A stretch of DNA of 45,334 bases from a bacterium. Lineage in GTDB: Bacteria > Patescibacteriota > Minisyncoccia > UBA6257 > 2-01-FULL-56-20. Position numbers and translations under genes: made by a program. The stretch is from positions 1 through 45,334 of the forward strand of contig JAKAUM010000008.1 in the NCBI GenBank assembly GCA_021827685.1, written 5' to 3'. Shown here piece by piece: positions 20,084 to 27,706 of this stretch. Under the pieces are notes generated by a model that ran no database searches, was not told where the DNA came from, and saw only the letters and a list, made by a program, of their open reading frames with translations. Position 1 is the first letter of the stretch; every line of letters starts with the position of its first letter.

Positions 20084-21166
20084 ATGGCAGAGATTTCTCC
20101 TGTTCCTGTCGATGAAGTCCGCTTCCTGAAAGCCCGGGACACCCTTTTCACATTCGATTTCCGCGCATTGGGCGAAGACCCGTCGTATCGTATACCCGCG
20201 ATGTGGAAGTATGAGAATTTGACCCCATGGATCGCTTTGGGTTGGGCTACTGTCAACGAAGATGCCGCACTGATAGCTTACCGGTCTCCATATAAGCAGC
20301 TCGTGGTGCCGAAGGGGGATGATCCTACCATTTCTCTTTACCGCCGGCTTAAGGCAGCGGCTCTCGACCGGAGCATCAGAGCGCTCTGGGTGGCGGTTCC
20401 TCATCCCGATGCCGATGAATTTGCCCTGCAGAAGGGCTTGCGGATAAACTATTCTTACAAGCAGTTTCTCCGCCTGAACGACAAGCTGGAACAGAAAAAG
20501 CTCCTCCGCGATCTCACTCCTCGGTGGCGTCCCGTCGGTGCGACAAAGGAGTTAAAGGGTGTTGCGTCTGGCTACCTGAAGCGCCGGCACGGCTCGGGCG
20601 GCTTTACGGTTTTTAAGGCGTCCGAGATGGGCAGTTCTAAAGTGCGCGACTTGCTTGCGGCACAGCCCTCGGATTGGTATTTCGAAGAAACGGCATCTGG
20701 CGTGCCGCATAGCGTGCAAGGGTTGAGGAGCGGTGGCAGGCATGTGGTTTTCGGTTTTTCCGAGCAGTGTATCGAGGACGGAAGATATTTTAAGGGGTCT
20801 CGGATCTTGCCGCTCGCGAATCTTACGGCGAAAGTAGCCGCTCAGCTCTCGGCGGCGATTGACCGGCTGGAACCTCTCTTTTCCGGGTACGAAGGGTTCT
20901 GGGGCATTGACTTCATTTTAGATGAGGACGAGACGGTTAAGGTTCTCGAGGCAAATGTGCGCGTAACCGCTGCGACAATTCCGACACTCATGGTTAATTT
21001 TGCCAACGCCTCGCGGGCTCTTTACCGGGAAGATGTTCCTCCGCGGGAGGCAGCGGGATCCTCCGCAATCATTTTAACCGTCGACCCAGACCGCGCGGGC
21101 GTCGACGTCCTCAAATTTCAGCCCAATGAAACAGTACTTGATAAATCTACCCTACTTGGCATCTAG
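20084..21166 (+). CDS. ATP-grasp domain protein
   Basis: A 360-residue enzyme of the ATP-grasp superfamily, which forms carbon-nitrogen or carbon-sulfur bonds through acyl-phosphate intermediates. The evidence is the C-terminal active-site block GFWGIDFILDEDETVKVLEANVRVTAATIP (Mg2+ and ATP ligands D-x-n-E-x-N-x-R) and the helical preceding lid (TVFKASEMGSSKVRDLL...). The substrate domain (1-120) is unlike known carboxylases or D-Ala ligases. A peptide-ligase, siderophore or surface-modification role is possible. GC is lower than in the neighbours, which suggests acquisition. Not in an obvious operon; the next gene is on the opposite strand. Confidence 0.78.
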   Translation: MAEISPVPVDEVRFLKARDTLFTFDFRALGEDPSYRIPAMWKYENLTPWIALGWATVNEDAALIAYRSPYKQLVVPKGDDPTISLYRRLKAAALDRSIRALWVAVPHPDADEFALQKGLRINYSYKQFLRLNDKLEQKKLLRDLTPRWRPVGATKELKGVASGYLKRRHGSGGFTVFKASEMGSSKVRDLLAAQPSDWYFEETASGVPHSVQGLRSGGRHVVFGFSEQCIEDGRYFKGSRILPLANLTAKVAAQLSAAIDRLEPLFSGYEGFWGIDFILDEDETVKVLEANVRVTAATIPTLMVNFANASRALYREDVPPREAAGSSAIILTVDPDRAGVDVLKFQPNETVLDKSTLLGI

Positions 21167-21349
21167 GATGCGCCCTTCTCAAGAGTTTTTAATGAACAAG
21201 AAGTGCGTTTGTTGCGAGCCCTCCCTAATTATTACGACACTTTGTTTACTCAGGATAGCCCGAGGCTCAAAATGTGCCGTTAAAGGAAAAGATATCAGTA
21301 TTCTTTCCCGAGGAGAGCTCCCGCGCCCGGCGCCCGTTTGCCCAGACAG

Positions 21350-22993
21350 CTATTTCAGCACCCGCGCCGTGTTGAGATACCATGAGCCGGCGGAGAGAAA
21401 CCGGTCGGAAGGATCCGCGATGAATGCGGGGGACACGCCCCGCACGTTATCGCCCGTCACGAAGAGATAGTCAGGGGAATAGAGGAACGCGGCGGGATAG
21501 TCGCTTGCGATAATCTGTTCCGCCTGCGCGAATTCCGCCGTCCTCGTGGCGTTGCCGAGCTCCATCCGCGCGGCTTCGATCAGCCCGTCCACCCTTGGAT
21601 TGTCGTATATCGCGAGGTTGAGGCCCGGCGCGAACCGTTCGGAGGAGTCCCAGAAGGCATAGATGTCGGAGCTCGGCCCGAGTACGTTCCCGAAGAGCAG
21701 GGCTTCGTAATCGCGGTTCTTCACGCTGTTCGCGAGCAGGCTTTGCGGATCGACCGCCGAGATCGTCGTGGAAACGCCGATGGCCTGCCAGTCGGCCGCC
21801 AGGGCATCCGCGGTTTTTACGAGGAATCCCACGTCGGGGACCGAGAGGTTTATCGCGAGGGGTATCGCGGCTCCGCGCACGATCTTCGCCCGCATGCCGT
21901 CCGGCCCGGGGAGCCATCCGTCGGCGGTGAGCGTCGTTGACGCGAAGGAAGCCGAGGATGTCTGGGGGGTCGGGACGTAATAGGGCGCGGCGGGCGGGAT
22001 CGGGCCGAGCTCGGGGAATCCGCGGCCGCCCAGAATATCCGCGACGAGCGCGTTCCGGTCCACGGCGGCCGAAAGCGCCTCGCGCACGGCGGTATCCTCA
22101 AGCGGGATGCTCTGGCTCTGGTTCCAAAACACGGCGTAATAGCCGGAGGTCGGCCATGCGGTCAGGCGGTACGGGCGCTCTATTTTTGCGAGGTCGCCGT
22201 AAGCGAGCCCGCCCATCCCGTCCACGCTGCCGTCGTCGTAGCTCTTTATAAGATCGTCCGTGTTCCCGAAAAACTTGAAATTGAAATCGGAGATGAGCGG
22301 TTTTGCGCCGTTGTAGCCGCTCCAGGACTGGAGGTGATAGTCCGTAATCGTGCCGTCGGGACGGCGGTCGTAGGAAGCGAACTCATACGGGCCGCTGCCC
22401 ACGGGTTTCAGGTTGTAGTCGGAAAGGTGCCAGTTGCCCGGCGGCGCGCTTGCGAAGAGATGCTTCGGCAATATGTAAAGATTCGCGAGGTCGTCGCCGA
22501 AAAAGGCGTAGGGGTTGATCAGGCTGAACTGCACTTCGAGCTCGCTCACGCGGTTGACCGCCACGCCCTGCCAGCTCTTATAGAGCGGGGAATGCGCGTC
22601 GGGATTCTGGATGGACTCCACGGTGAAGATCACGTCGTCCGAGGTGAGCTTCTGTCCGTCCTGCCACCGGAGCCCCTGCTTAAGCCGCACCGTCCACGTG
22701 CGTCCGTCGGGGGAAACCTCGATGGAGCTCGCAATGTCGGGGATGTTCTGGTAGACCAGTTTGACGAGCGAGAGGTCGGTTTCCGACGAAGCCATGACGG
22801 GGTTCACGTATTCCGGCTGGCCCACCATGCCTTCGGTGTACGTGCCTCCCGCCGCGGGGACGACGCGCGTCGTCTCGGCAATCACGCCCGCGGAGACGAA
22901 CGCCAGGCTCGCGATTGCGGCCGCCGCGGCCGCCAAGAATACCGCCCGTTCCCTGTTCGTAAAGGCGAGGAAGATGTTCTTAAAAAGTTGCAT
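21350..22993 (-). CDS. Oligopeptide-type ABC transporter solute-binding protein
   Basis: Family 5 extracellular solute-binding protein (OppA/DppA type), 547 residues. An N-terminal helix of about 20 hydrophobic residues (AVFLAAAAAAIASLAFVSAGVIA, near 18-40) anchors it or serves as a signal. Then GGTYTEGMVGQPEYVNPVMASSETD, the conserved opening of the family, IQNPDAHSPLY, VRLKQGLRWQDGQKLTSDDVIFT (YTFKLRpdvkFHDG-like motif), FGDDLANLYILPKHLF and PVGSGPYEF. No permease or ATPase gene is near, common in this group. It could bind peptides taken up from the host or environment. ATG at 22993; it follows secG by 37 nt, same strand. Confidence 0.9.
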   Translation of the reverse strand: MQLFKNIFLAFTNRERAVFLAAAAAAIASLAFVSAGVIAETTRVVPAAGGTYTEGMVGQPEYVNPVMASSETDLSLVKLVYQNIPDIASSIEVSPDGRTWTVRLKQGLRWQDGQKLTSDDVIFTVESIQNPDAHSPLYKSWQGVAVNRVSELEVQFSLINPYAFFGDDLANLYILPKHLFASAPPGNWHLSDYNLKPVGSGPYEFASYDRRPDGTITDYHLQSWSGYNGAKPLISDFNFKFFGNTDDLIKSYDDGSVDGMGGLAYGDLAKIERPYRLTAWPTSGYYAVFWNQSQSIPLEDTAVREALSAAVDRNALVADILGGRGFPELGPIPPAAPYYVPTPQTSSASFASTTLTADGWLPGPDGMRAKIVRGAAIPLAINLSVPDVGFLVKTADALAADWQAIGVSTTISAVDPQSLLANSVKNRDYEALLFGNVLGPSSDIYAFWDSSERFAPGLNLAIYDNPRVDGLIEAARMELGNATRTAEFAQAEQIIASDYPAAFLYSPDYLFVTGDNVRGVSPAFIADPSDRFLSAGSWYLNTARVLK

Positions 22994-23030
22994 ATGAATG
23001 CGCGATGGAGCGCCGTCACCCCGCGCCGCG

Positions 23031-23246
23031 CTACACGCGCGCGACGAGCCGGTAGACCGCGATGATGACGAATGCGGCTACAAGGACGATCGTGGCGTAA
23101 AAAATGATTTTTTCCATCCCGCGCCGCGCCTGGTAGTAGCCGCCGCCTTCGCCGCCGAGCAGGCCCGACATGCCGGCCGACCGCTCCTGGAGGAGGATCA
23201 GCGCGATGACGGCGACCGACAATATTATCTGGATGAGGGAAAACAT
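23031..23246 (-). CDS. secG: Preprotein translocase subunit SecG
   Basis: Small two-helix partner of SecYE in the Sec translocon; 71 residues. MFSLIQIILSVAVIALILLQERSAGMSGLLGGEGGG is typical SecG: first span, then the Gly/Ser-rich loop, then the second span FYATIVLVAAFVIIAVYRLV. The ATG directly follows the stop of the gene at 23247, so the two are translationally coupled. The solute-binding protein gene comes after it. Confidence 0.93.
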   Translation of the reverse strand: MFSLIQIILSVAVIALILLQERSAGMSGLLGGEGGGYYQARRGMEKIIFYATIVLVAAFVIIAVYRLVARV

Positions 23247-23615
23247 TTATGAGATAAGGTGGACGACGAAGTTCACGGCGGTCACGATGAGCGTCGTGAT
23301 AAGGAGCGCCGGAATCGTCTGAATGGTAATACTTCCGCGCAGGAAGTCAATCTTGTCCGCGACGACGGGGAGGAGCCAGAGGATAATGGCGTTTACGAGG
23401 AGCGCCCCGAGCCCGAGCGTGAGTACGATGAGCGGGCCGAGGATGAGCGTGAGGATCGGCTTAAGGAGGAAATTAAGGAATGCGAGGACGAGCGCGATGA
23501 CCGTAAGCTGGAGGAGGTTGTTGTTCACGACAAACCCCGGCACGTAGCGGTTCGCGAGGTAAAGGGCAAAGGCGTTGCCGGCGGCATGCAGGATGAGCTT
23601 CGTAAGCCAGTGCAT
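23247..23615 (-). CDS. YvlD/phage-holin-4-like membrane protein
   Basis: Four-helix membrane protein of 122 residues with the family's hallmarks: NRYVPGFVVNN near the N-terminus, then AFLNFLLKPILTLI, LGLGALLVNAIILWLL, and two further spans. This is the 'phage holin family 4' group (YvlD), common in bacteria as non-phage inner-membrane proteins of unclear function. It precedes secG. A TATAAT box (minus strand, 23627-23622) ends 6 nt before the ATG, giving a leaderless mRNA. Confidence 0.88.
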   Translation of the reverse strand: MHWLTKLILHAAGNAFALYLANRYVPGFVVNNNLLQLTVIALVLAFLNFLLKPILTLILGPLIVLTLGLGALLVNAIILWLLPVVADKIDFLRGSITIQTIPALLITTLIVTAVNFVVHLIS

Positions 23616-23621
23616 GAATTT

Positions 23622-23627
23622 ATTATA
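23622..23627 (-). promoter_or_regulatory. -10 box of the YvlD-like gene
   Basis: TATAAT on the minus strand, 6 nt before the ATG at 23615. It starts the operon of YvlD-like protein, secG and the binding protein. Confidence 0.6.
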
Positions 23628-23657
23628 ACATTCGGCGGGCGGACGACGCGGCGCCCG

Positions 23658-25190
23658 CTATTCGAACTTGTCGAGCAGGCTGCGGCCCGTCATTTCGGCC
23701 GGCACGGGGATGCCCGCGAGTTCGAGCATGGTGGGCGCGACGTCCGCGAGAGACCCCAGCGTTTCGACATTCATGGAATCGCAGTTCACGAACCGGCGGC
23801 CTTTCATCTCGCTCGCGACGATATAGAGCGGCACGGGGCTCGCGACATGCTGGCTTTGCGGCAGGCCGGTCATGGGGTTGATCATCTCCTCGACGTGCCC
23901 GTGGTCCCCCGTAATAAGGAGGATGGCATCGGCTTCGGCCGCCGCCGCCACGACGCGGGCGATTTCGCGGTCCACCACCCGCACCGCCTCAAGCGCCGCA
24001 AGGTAATCGGCGGTATGGGCGATCGTATCCGGATTCGCGTAATTTACGAGGATAAAGTCGAATGCGCGCGCCGCAATTGCTTCGACCACGCGGTCGGTCA
24101 CGGCGCTCGCCATCATCTCGGGATGCCGTTCGGGGTGGAGCTCCGACGCCGACGGCACGAGCGTCCGGTATTCGCCCGGGTAAGGCGGCTCGCGGAGGCC
24201 GTTGAAAAAGTAGGTGACATGGGCGTACTTGTACGTTTCCGCCACGCGGAGCTGGGCCATGCCGAGGTCGGAGAAAACCTTTCCTACCGGCGTTTCCACC
24301 TTGTCGGCGGGGAAGGCGGCCGGCGCGTCCAGCGCGTCTTCGTAGTGGCTCATCGTGGCGACGTAAAGGTCTTGGAGCGGCAGGACGGGAAACTTGTCGA
24401 ACCCCTTCAGGATGAACGCGGCGGCGAGCTGGCGGATGCTGTCCTCGCGGTAGTTGAAAAAAAACACGGCGTCGCCGTCCGCGATTTTCTTGTCTTCCGC
24501 AAAGCGCATGGGCGGAAGATATTCTTCGGTGCCGTCGCGATAGGCGGCCTGGATCACGGGCGCGGGGTCGGCAACGACGTCGCCGATCTGCCCCGTCATC
24601 GCCTGGTACGCCGTCGCCGTGAGCTGCCAGTTCCCGTCGCGATCCATCGCGTAATAGCGCCCGACAAGCGAGGCGAGATATTCGTGCGGGAGCTCGGCGA
24701 GGAACTGCCCGACCGTATGGGGCGGGCTGTCCTTGCCGTCGGCGAAAAGATGGAGATTGATCTTCGGGACATTTTCGTCCCGCGCCATCTTGATGAGCGC
24801 CTGAAGGTGGGAGAGCGACGCATGCACGTTCGCCTTCGTAAGGAGGCCGACGAAGTTGATCGCGGAGCCGCGCTCCCGCGCGTGCGCGCAGGCGTCCTTG
24901 AGCACGGGATTCTGGAAAAAGCTCCCGTCTTCGATCGCCATCGTGATTTTCGGGAAATACTGGTAGAGCACTTTCCCGGCGCCGAGCGTGAGATGCCCCA
25001 CCTCGCTGTTGCCGACCTCCCCCCACGGGAGTCCCACGGCAATGCCCGACGCGAGCAAGCTTGTTACCGGATATTCTTCCTCGAGCTTCGCGAAAGTCGC
25101 GGGCTTCACGACCCAGATCGGATTCGACTCGTCTTTCCTGCCGATGCCCCACCCGTCAAGGACGACGAGTATGGCGGTTCTTTTAGGCAT
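23658..25190 (-). CDS. gpmI: 2,3-bisphosphoglycerate-independent phosphoglycerate mutase
   Basis: Glycolytic enzyme converting 3- to 2-phosphoglycerate through a phosphoserine intermediate; Mn2+-dependent; 510 residues, normal length. Motifs: VLDGWGIG at the N-terminus (metal-binding Asp), PWGEVGNSEVGH with the catalytic Ser, FNYREDSIRQL, NYANPDTIAHTAD, LLITGDHGHVEEM (usually DHGN). Start at 25190 because a TATAAT box (minus, 25202-25197) ends 6 nt upstream and MPKRTAILVVLDGWG is the conserved beginning. Leaderless mRNA. Monocistronic by context: upstream is an intergenic region, downstream a convergence gap before the YvlD-like gene. Confidence 0.95.
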   Translation of the reverse strand: MPKRTAILVVLDGWGIGRKDESNPIWVVKPATFAKLEEEYPVTSLLASGIAVGLPWGEVGNSEVGHLTLGAGKVLYQYFPKITMAIEDGSFFQNPVLKDACAHARERGSAINFVGLLTKANVHASLSHLQALIKMARDENVPKINLHLFADGKDSPPHTVGQFLAELPHEYLASLVGRYYAMDRDGNWQLTATAYQAMTGQIGDVVADPAPVIQAAYRDGTEEYLPPMRFAEDKKIADGDAVFFFNYREDSIRQLAAAFILKGFDKFPVLPLQDLYVATMSHYEDALDAPAAFPADKVETPVGKVFSDLGMAQLRVAETYKYAHVTYFFNGLREPPYPGEYRTLVPSASELHPERHPEMMASAVTDRVVEAIAARAFDFILVNYANPDTIAHTADYLAALEAVRVVDREIARVVAAAAEADAILLITGDHGHVEEMINPMTGLPQSQHVASPVPLYIVASEMKGRRFVNCDSMNVETLGSLADVAPTMLELAGIPVPAEMTGRSLLDKFE

Positions 25191-25196
25191 GGTTCC

Positions 25197-25202
25197 ATTA
25201 TA
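25197..25202 (-). promoter_or_regulatory. -10 box of gpmI
   Basis: TATAAT, minus strand, followed by GGAACC and the ATG, almost the same context as smpB (TATAATGGAACCT-ATG). Confidence 0.6.
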
Positions 25203-25313
25203 GGGCATCGCCGCGGAGGAAGGGGGCGGCGCGCCGCTATCCTCAAAATGGAATTAAGTGATCCCCAACTAAAAAAAGCGTAAAAAAGCTTTAAAATAGA
25301 TATTTTAATAGGC

Positions 25314-25341
25314 TTGACAATTAATAACCCAAGTCTATAAT
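25314..25341 (+). promoter_or_regulatory. Consensus promoter of the NYN gene
   Basis: TTGACA (25314-25319), 16-bp spacer, TATAAT (25336-25341). Start expected near 25348. Confidence 0.85.
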
Positions 25342-25347
25342 GGAACT

Positions 25348-25415
25348 AAAGAAATCCTTATCGTCTGCTTCGGCAACGATAAGCAACGAAAGGGGCTTCG
25401 GCCCCTTTTGTTTTA
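25348..25415 (+). terminator. Leader with two hairpins and a terminator (possible attenuator)
   Basis: The leader before the NYN gene has CTTATCGT/ACGATAAG (25357-25364 with 25376-25383) and, after it, AAAGGGGC-TTCG-GCCCCTTT (25389-25408), a perfect stem with a UUCG loop, followed by TGTTTTA. The second hairpin is a terminator by shape, only 7 nt upstream of the ATG region, so it may end a short RNA or attenuate the gene. Confidence 0.7.
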
Positions 25416-25421
25416 CAAGAT

Positions 25422-25976
25422 ATGGCACGCATAGCTGTTTTCATAGACAATAGCAACGTCTTTAAGAATATAAAAAATATTCGCCACTCCGTCGATCCCT
25501 CATGGATTCAGCTTTATAACCCACTAAAACTTGCGGAAAAACTGGCGGGGAAAAATGAACTAGTGGGCGTACATTTTTATTGCGTTCCGCCGCCTCCTTG
25601 GCTTTTGATGGAGGGGGAAGAGAGCAGAAAGAAGCATGCAATCGCATCAAAATATTATGCAGCAGTTAGCAAGCTCCCAAAAGTTGATGTGAAGTACGGA
25701 TACATTCAGGGCGACAAATCTGATCCGCATGAAAAGAATGTAGATACCCAAATCAGCTCTGACATGGTAGCTGATGCGGCTTTAGGCCTGTACGATACGG
25801 CAATCCTTGTTTCAAATGATGGGGACTATATGAGCGCCATCGCCAACACAAAACGTTTAGGGAAACGGGTGGAGATATTATTTTTTAGGGGGTATCTCGC
25901 CGGGTCACTGAAGAAAGGAAGCGATCTTACGAGGCGCGCGAGAAAAGTATTTTTCATGCCAATTGGCCTAGGGTAG
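25422..25976 (+). CDS. NYN-domain (PIN-like) ribonuclease-family protein
   Basis: NYN/LabA-type protein of 184 residues. It keeps the acidic metal site of the fold: ARIAVFIDNSNVFKNI (DNSN), KNVDTQISSDMVADA, and LVSNDGDYMSAIANTKRLGKRVE. NYN domains are PIN-like and usually cut RNA. Length and core are normal. The ATG is 8-14 nt after the leader terminator. Low GC, own promoter, leader terminator and a perfect palindrome after it suggest a small acquired module. Possible roles are RNA decay or a toxin-like activity; not proven. Confidence 0.85.
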   Translation: MARIAVFIDNSNVFKNIKNIRHSVDPSWIQLYNPLKLAEKLAGKNELVGVHFYCVPPPPWLLMEGEESRKKHAIASKYYAAVSKLPKVDVKYGYIQGDKSDPHEKNVDTQISSDMVADAALGLYDTAILVSNDGDYMSAIANTKRLGKRVEILFFRGYLAGSLKKGSDLTRRARKVFFMPIGLG

Positions 25977-25999
25977 CTTCGTATACGACCCCCATTTTT

Positions 26000-26023
26000 A
26001 CGGGTTACCATATGGTAACCCGT
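26000..26023. repeat. 24-bp perfect palindrome
   Basis: ACGGGTTACCAT followed directly by ATGGTAACCCGT, with no loop, 24 nt after the NYN stop. There is no T-run behind it on either strand (T-rich only before it on plus), so it is a poor terminator and may be an operator or a recombination or replication-related site. Confidence 0.8.
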
Positions 26024-26094
26024 AATTCAATTGAAAAACCTACCCTTTTATGTCAATGCTGGAGAAAGTAGACATATGCCTGCCCCGGAATTTA

Positions 26095-26124
26095 TTGACA
26101 GCGGAGCCTGCCGCGCGGTACCAT
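26095..26124 (+). promoter_or_regulatory. Likely promoter of rny
   Basis: TTGACA (26095-26100), 18-bp spacer, TACCAT (26119-26124). The expected start near 26131 gives a leader of about 37 nt. Confidence 0.5.
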
Positions 26125-26167
26125 AAGTCCATTAAAAGTCATTAAATGAAAATACTTAATATCAACC

Positions 26168-27685
26168 ATGAACGTGCTTGCGCCGCTCGTTGCGGCGGTT
26201 TTGGGCATCGCAGCAGGGTATTCCGCGCGGAGGTTTTTCGCGGCTAAGCGGGCGGGCGAGATAGAGGCAAAGGCGCAGAAGGCCGTTGCCGAAGCCGAGG
26301 TAAAAGCGAAGGAAATCATCGTTGAGGCGAAGGACAAGGCCGCCTCGCTTTTGGTTGACCTGAAAAACGAAGAGAAGGATCGCCGGAAGGAATTCGAAGG
26401 CGTCGAAGCGCGTCTTTCGCATAAAGAAGAATCGCTCGACAAGCGGGCGGAAGAGCTCGCGCAGGGCGAGAACAAGGTCCGCGCGCGGGAGGACAAGCTG
26501 AAGGAAGAAGAAGCCGCCGCGGAGAAGAAAAGGGCCGAGGCGGAAAAACAGATGGAAAAGATCAGCGGGCTCACCGTCGCGGAGGCGCGCGAGAAGATAA
26601 TGGAGCACGCGAAAGAGGACAGGGCCCAGGATCTCGCGCAGACGCTCCAGAAGATCGACCGCGAGAACCACGAAGAGGCCGAGAAAAAGGCGGCGGAAGT
26701 CGTCGCGACGGCCCTCCAGCGCTACGCGCGGGCGAGCGTCGCCGAGATCACGACGTCGCTCTTCCCGCTCCGCGACGAGGAGCTGAAGGGCAAGATCATC
26801 GGCCGCGAGGGGCGGAACATCCGGGCGCTCGAGCGCGCCACAGGCGTGGAATTCATCATCGACGAGGCGCCGGAGGCGATCATCATTTCATCTTTCGATC
26901 CGTACCGCCGCGAAGCGGCGCGGATGGCGCTCGACAAGCTCGTCCGCGACGGGCGCATCCAGCCGGCGAAGATAGAGGAAAAAGTGGAAGAGGCGAAAGA
27001 AGAGCTTGCGAAACGCACGCAGGAAATCGGCGACCAGGCCGCGCAGGATCTCGGCATCTTCGACCTCCCGAAGGAAATACTGCAGATGGTCGGACGGCTC
27101 CATTTCCGCACGAGCTACGGCCAGAACGTCCTCACGCATTCGGTCGAGATGGCCTACCTCTCCGAGATGATGGCGCGCGAGCTCGGCCTAAATTCGGAAC
27201 TCGCGAAGAGGGGCGCCTTCCTGCACGATATCGGCAAGGCGATCGACCACGAAGTCGAAGGCACGCATGTTGACCTCGGCATGAAACTTCTGCGGAAATA
27301 CGGAATTGACGAAAAGGTGGTAGAGGCGATGCAGTCGCATCACGAGGACTATCCCTACGCGCGGCCCGAGGCGTACGTCGTGACGGCCGCGGACGTCCTC
27401 TCGGCCGCAAGGCCCGGCGCCCGCCGCGGAACGCTTGAAACCTATATCAAGCGGCTCGGCGACCTCGAAAAAATCGCCATGGAGTTCCCCGGCGTGAAGC
27501 AGGCATACGCGATCTCCGCGGGCCGCGAACTCAGGATATTCGTGACGCCGGAAAAGGTGGACGACTTCCGGGCGCTCGAGCTTGCAAGGGAGATTGCGAA
27601 CCGCATCCAAACCGAGTTAAAATATCCTGGTGAGATCAAAGTGAACGTCATCCGGGAAATCCGGGCCGTGGAATACGCCCGGTAG
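26168..27685 (+). CDS. rny: Ribonuclease Y
   Basis: Membrane-anchored endoribonuclease that starts mRNA decay. 505 residues in the normal order: one N-terminal span (3-22), a long charged coiled coil (about 30-190), a KH domain with GKIIGREGRNIRALERATGVEFIID (about 210-235), and an HD domain with NVLTHSVEMAYLSEMMARELG, GAFLHDIGKAIDHE and QSHHEDYPYARPEAYVVTAADVLSAARPGARR. The end KVNVIREIRAVEYAR is the usual RNase Y C-terminus. ATG at 26168 gives the anchor directly. Followed after 21 nt by the polymerase gene. Confidence 0.96.
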   Translation: MNVLAPLVAAVLGIAAGYSARRFFAAKRAGEIEAKAQKAVAEAEVKAKEIIVEAKDKAASLLVDLKNEEKDRRKEFEGVEARLSHKEESLDKRAEELAQGENKVRAREDKLKEEEAAAEKKRAEAEKQMEKISGLTVAEAREKIMEHAKEDRAQDLAQTLQKIDRENHEEAEKKAAEVVATALQRYARASVAEITTSLFPLRDEELKGKIIGREGRNIRALERATGVEFIIDEAPEAIIISSFDPYRREAARMALDKLVRDGRIQPAKIEEKVEEAKEELAKRTQEIGDQAAQDLGIFDLPKEILQMVGRLHFRTSYGQNVLTHSVEMAYLSEMMARELGLNSELAKRGAFLHDIGKAIDHEVEGTHVDLGMKLLRKYGIDEKVVEAMQSHHEDYPYARPEAYVVTAADVLSAARPGARRGTLETYIKRLGDLEKIAMEFPGVKQAYAISAGRELRIFVTPEKVDDFRALELAREIANRIQTELKYPGEIKVNVIREIRAVEYAR

Positions 27686-27706
27686 CCCGCCGATCGCCCC
27701 CTCATT

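Noticed and set aside
23259-25283. 674-codon plus-strand frame opposite gpmI and the YvlD-like gene
   Set aside because: Pure antisense shadow of two well-supported genes; Arg/His/Asp-rich composition.
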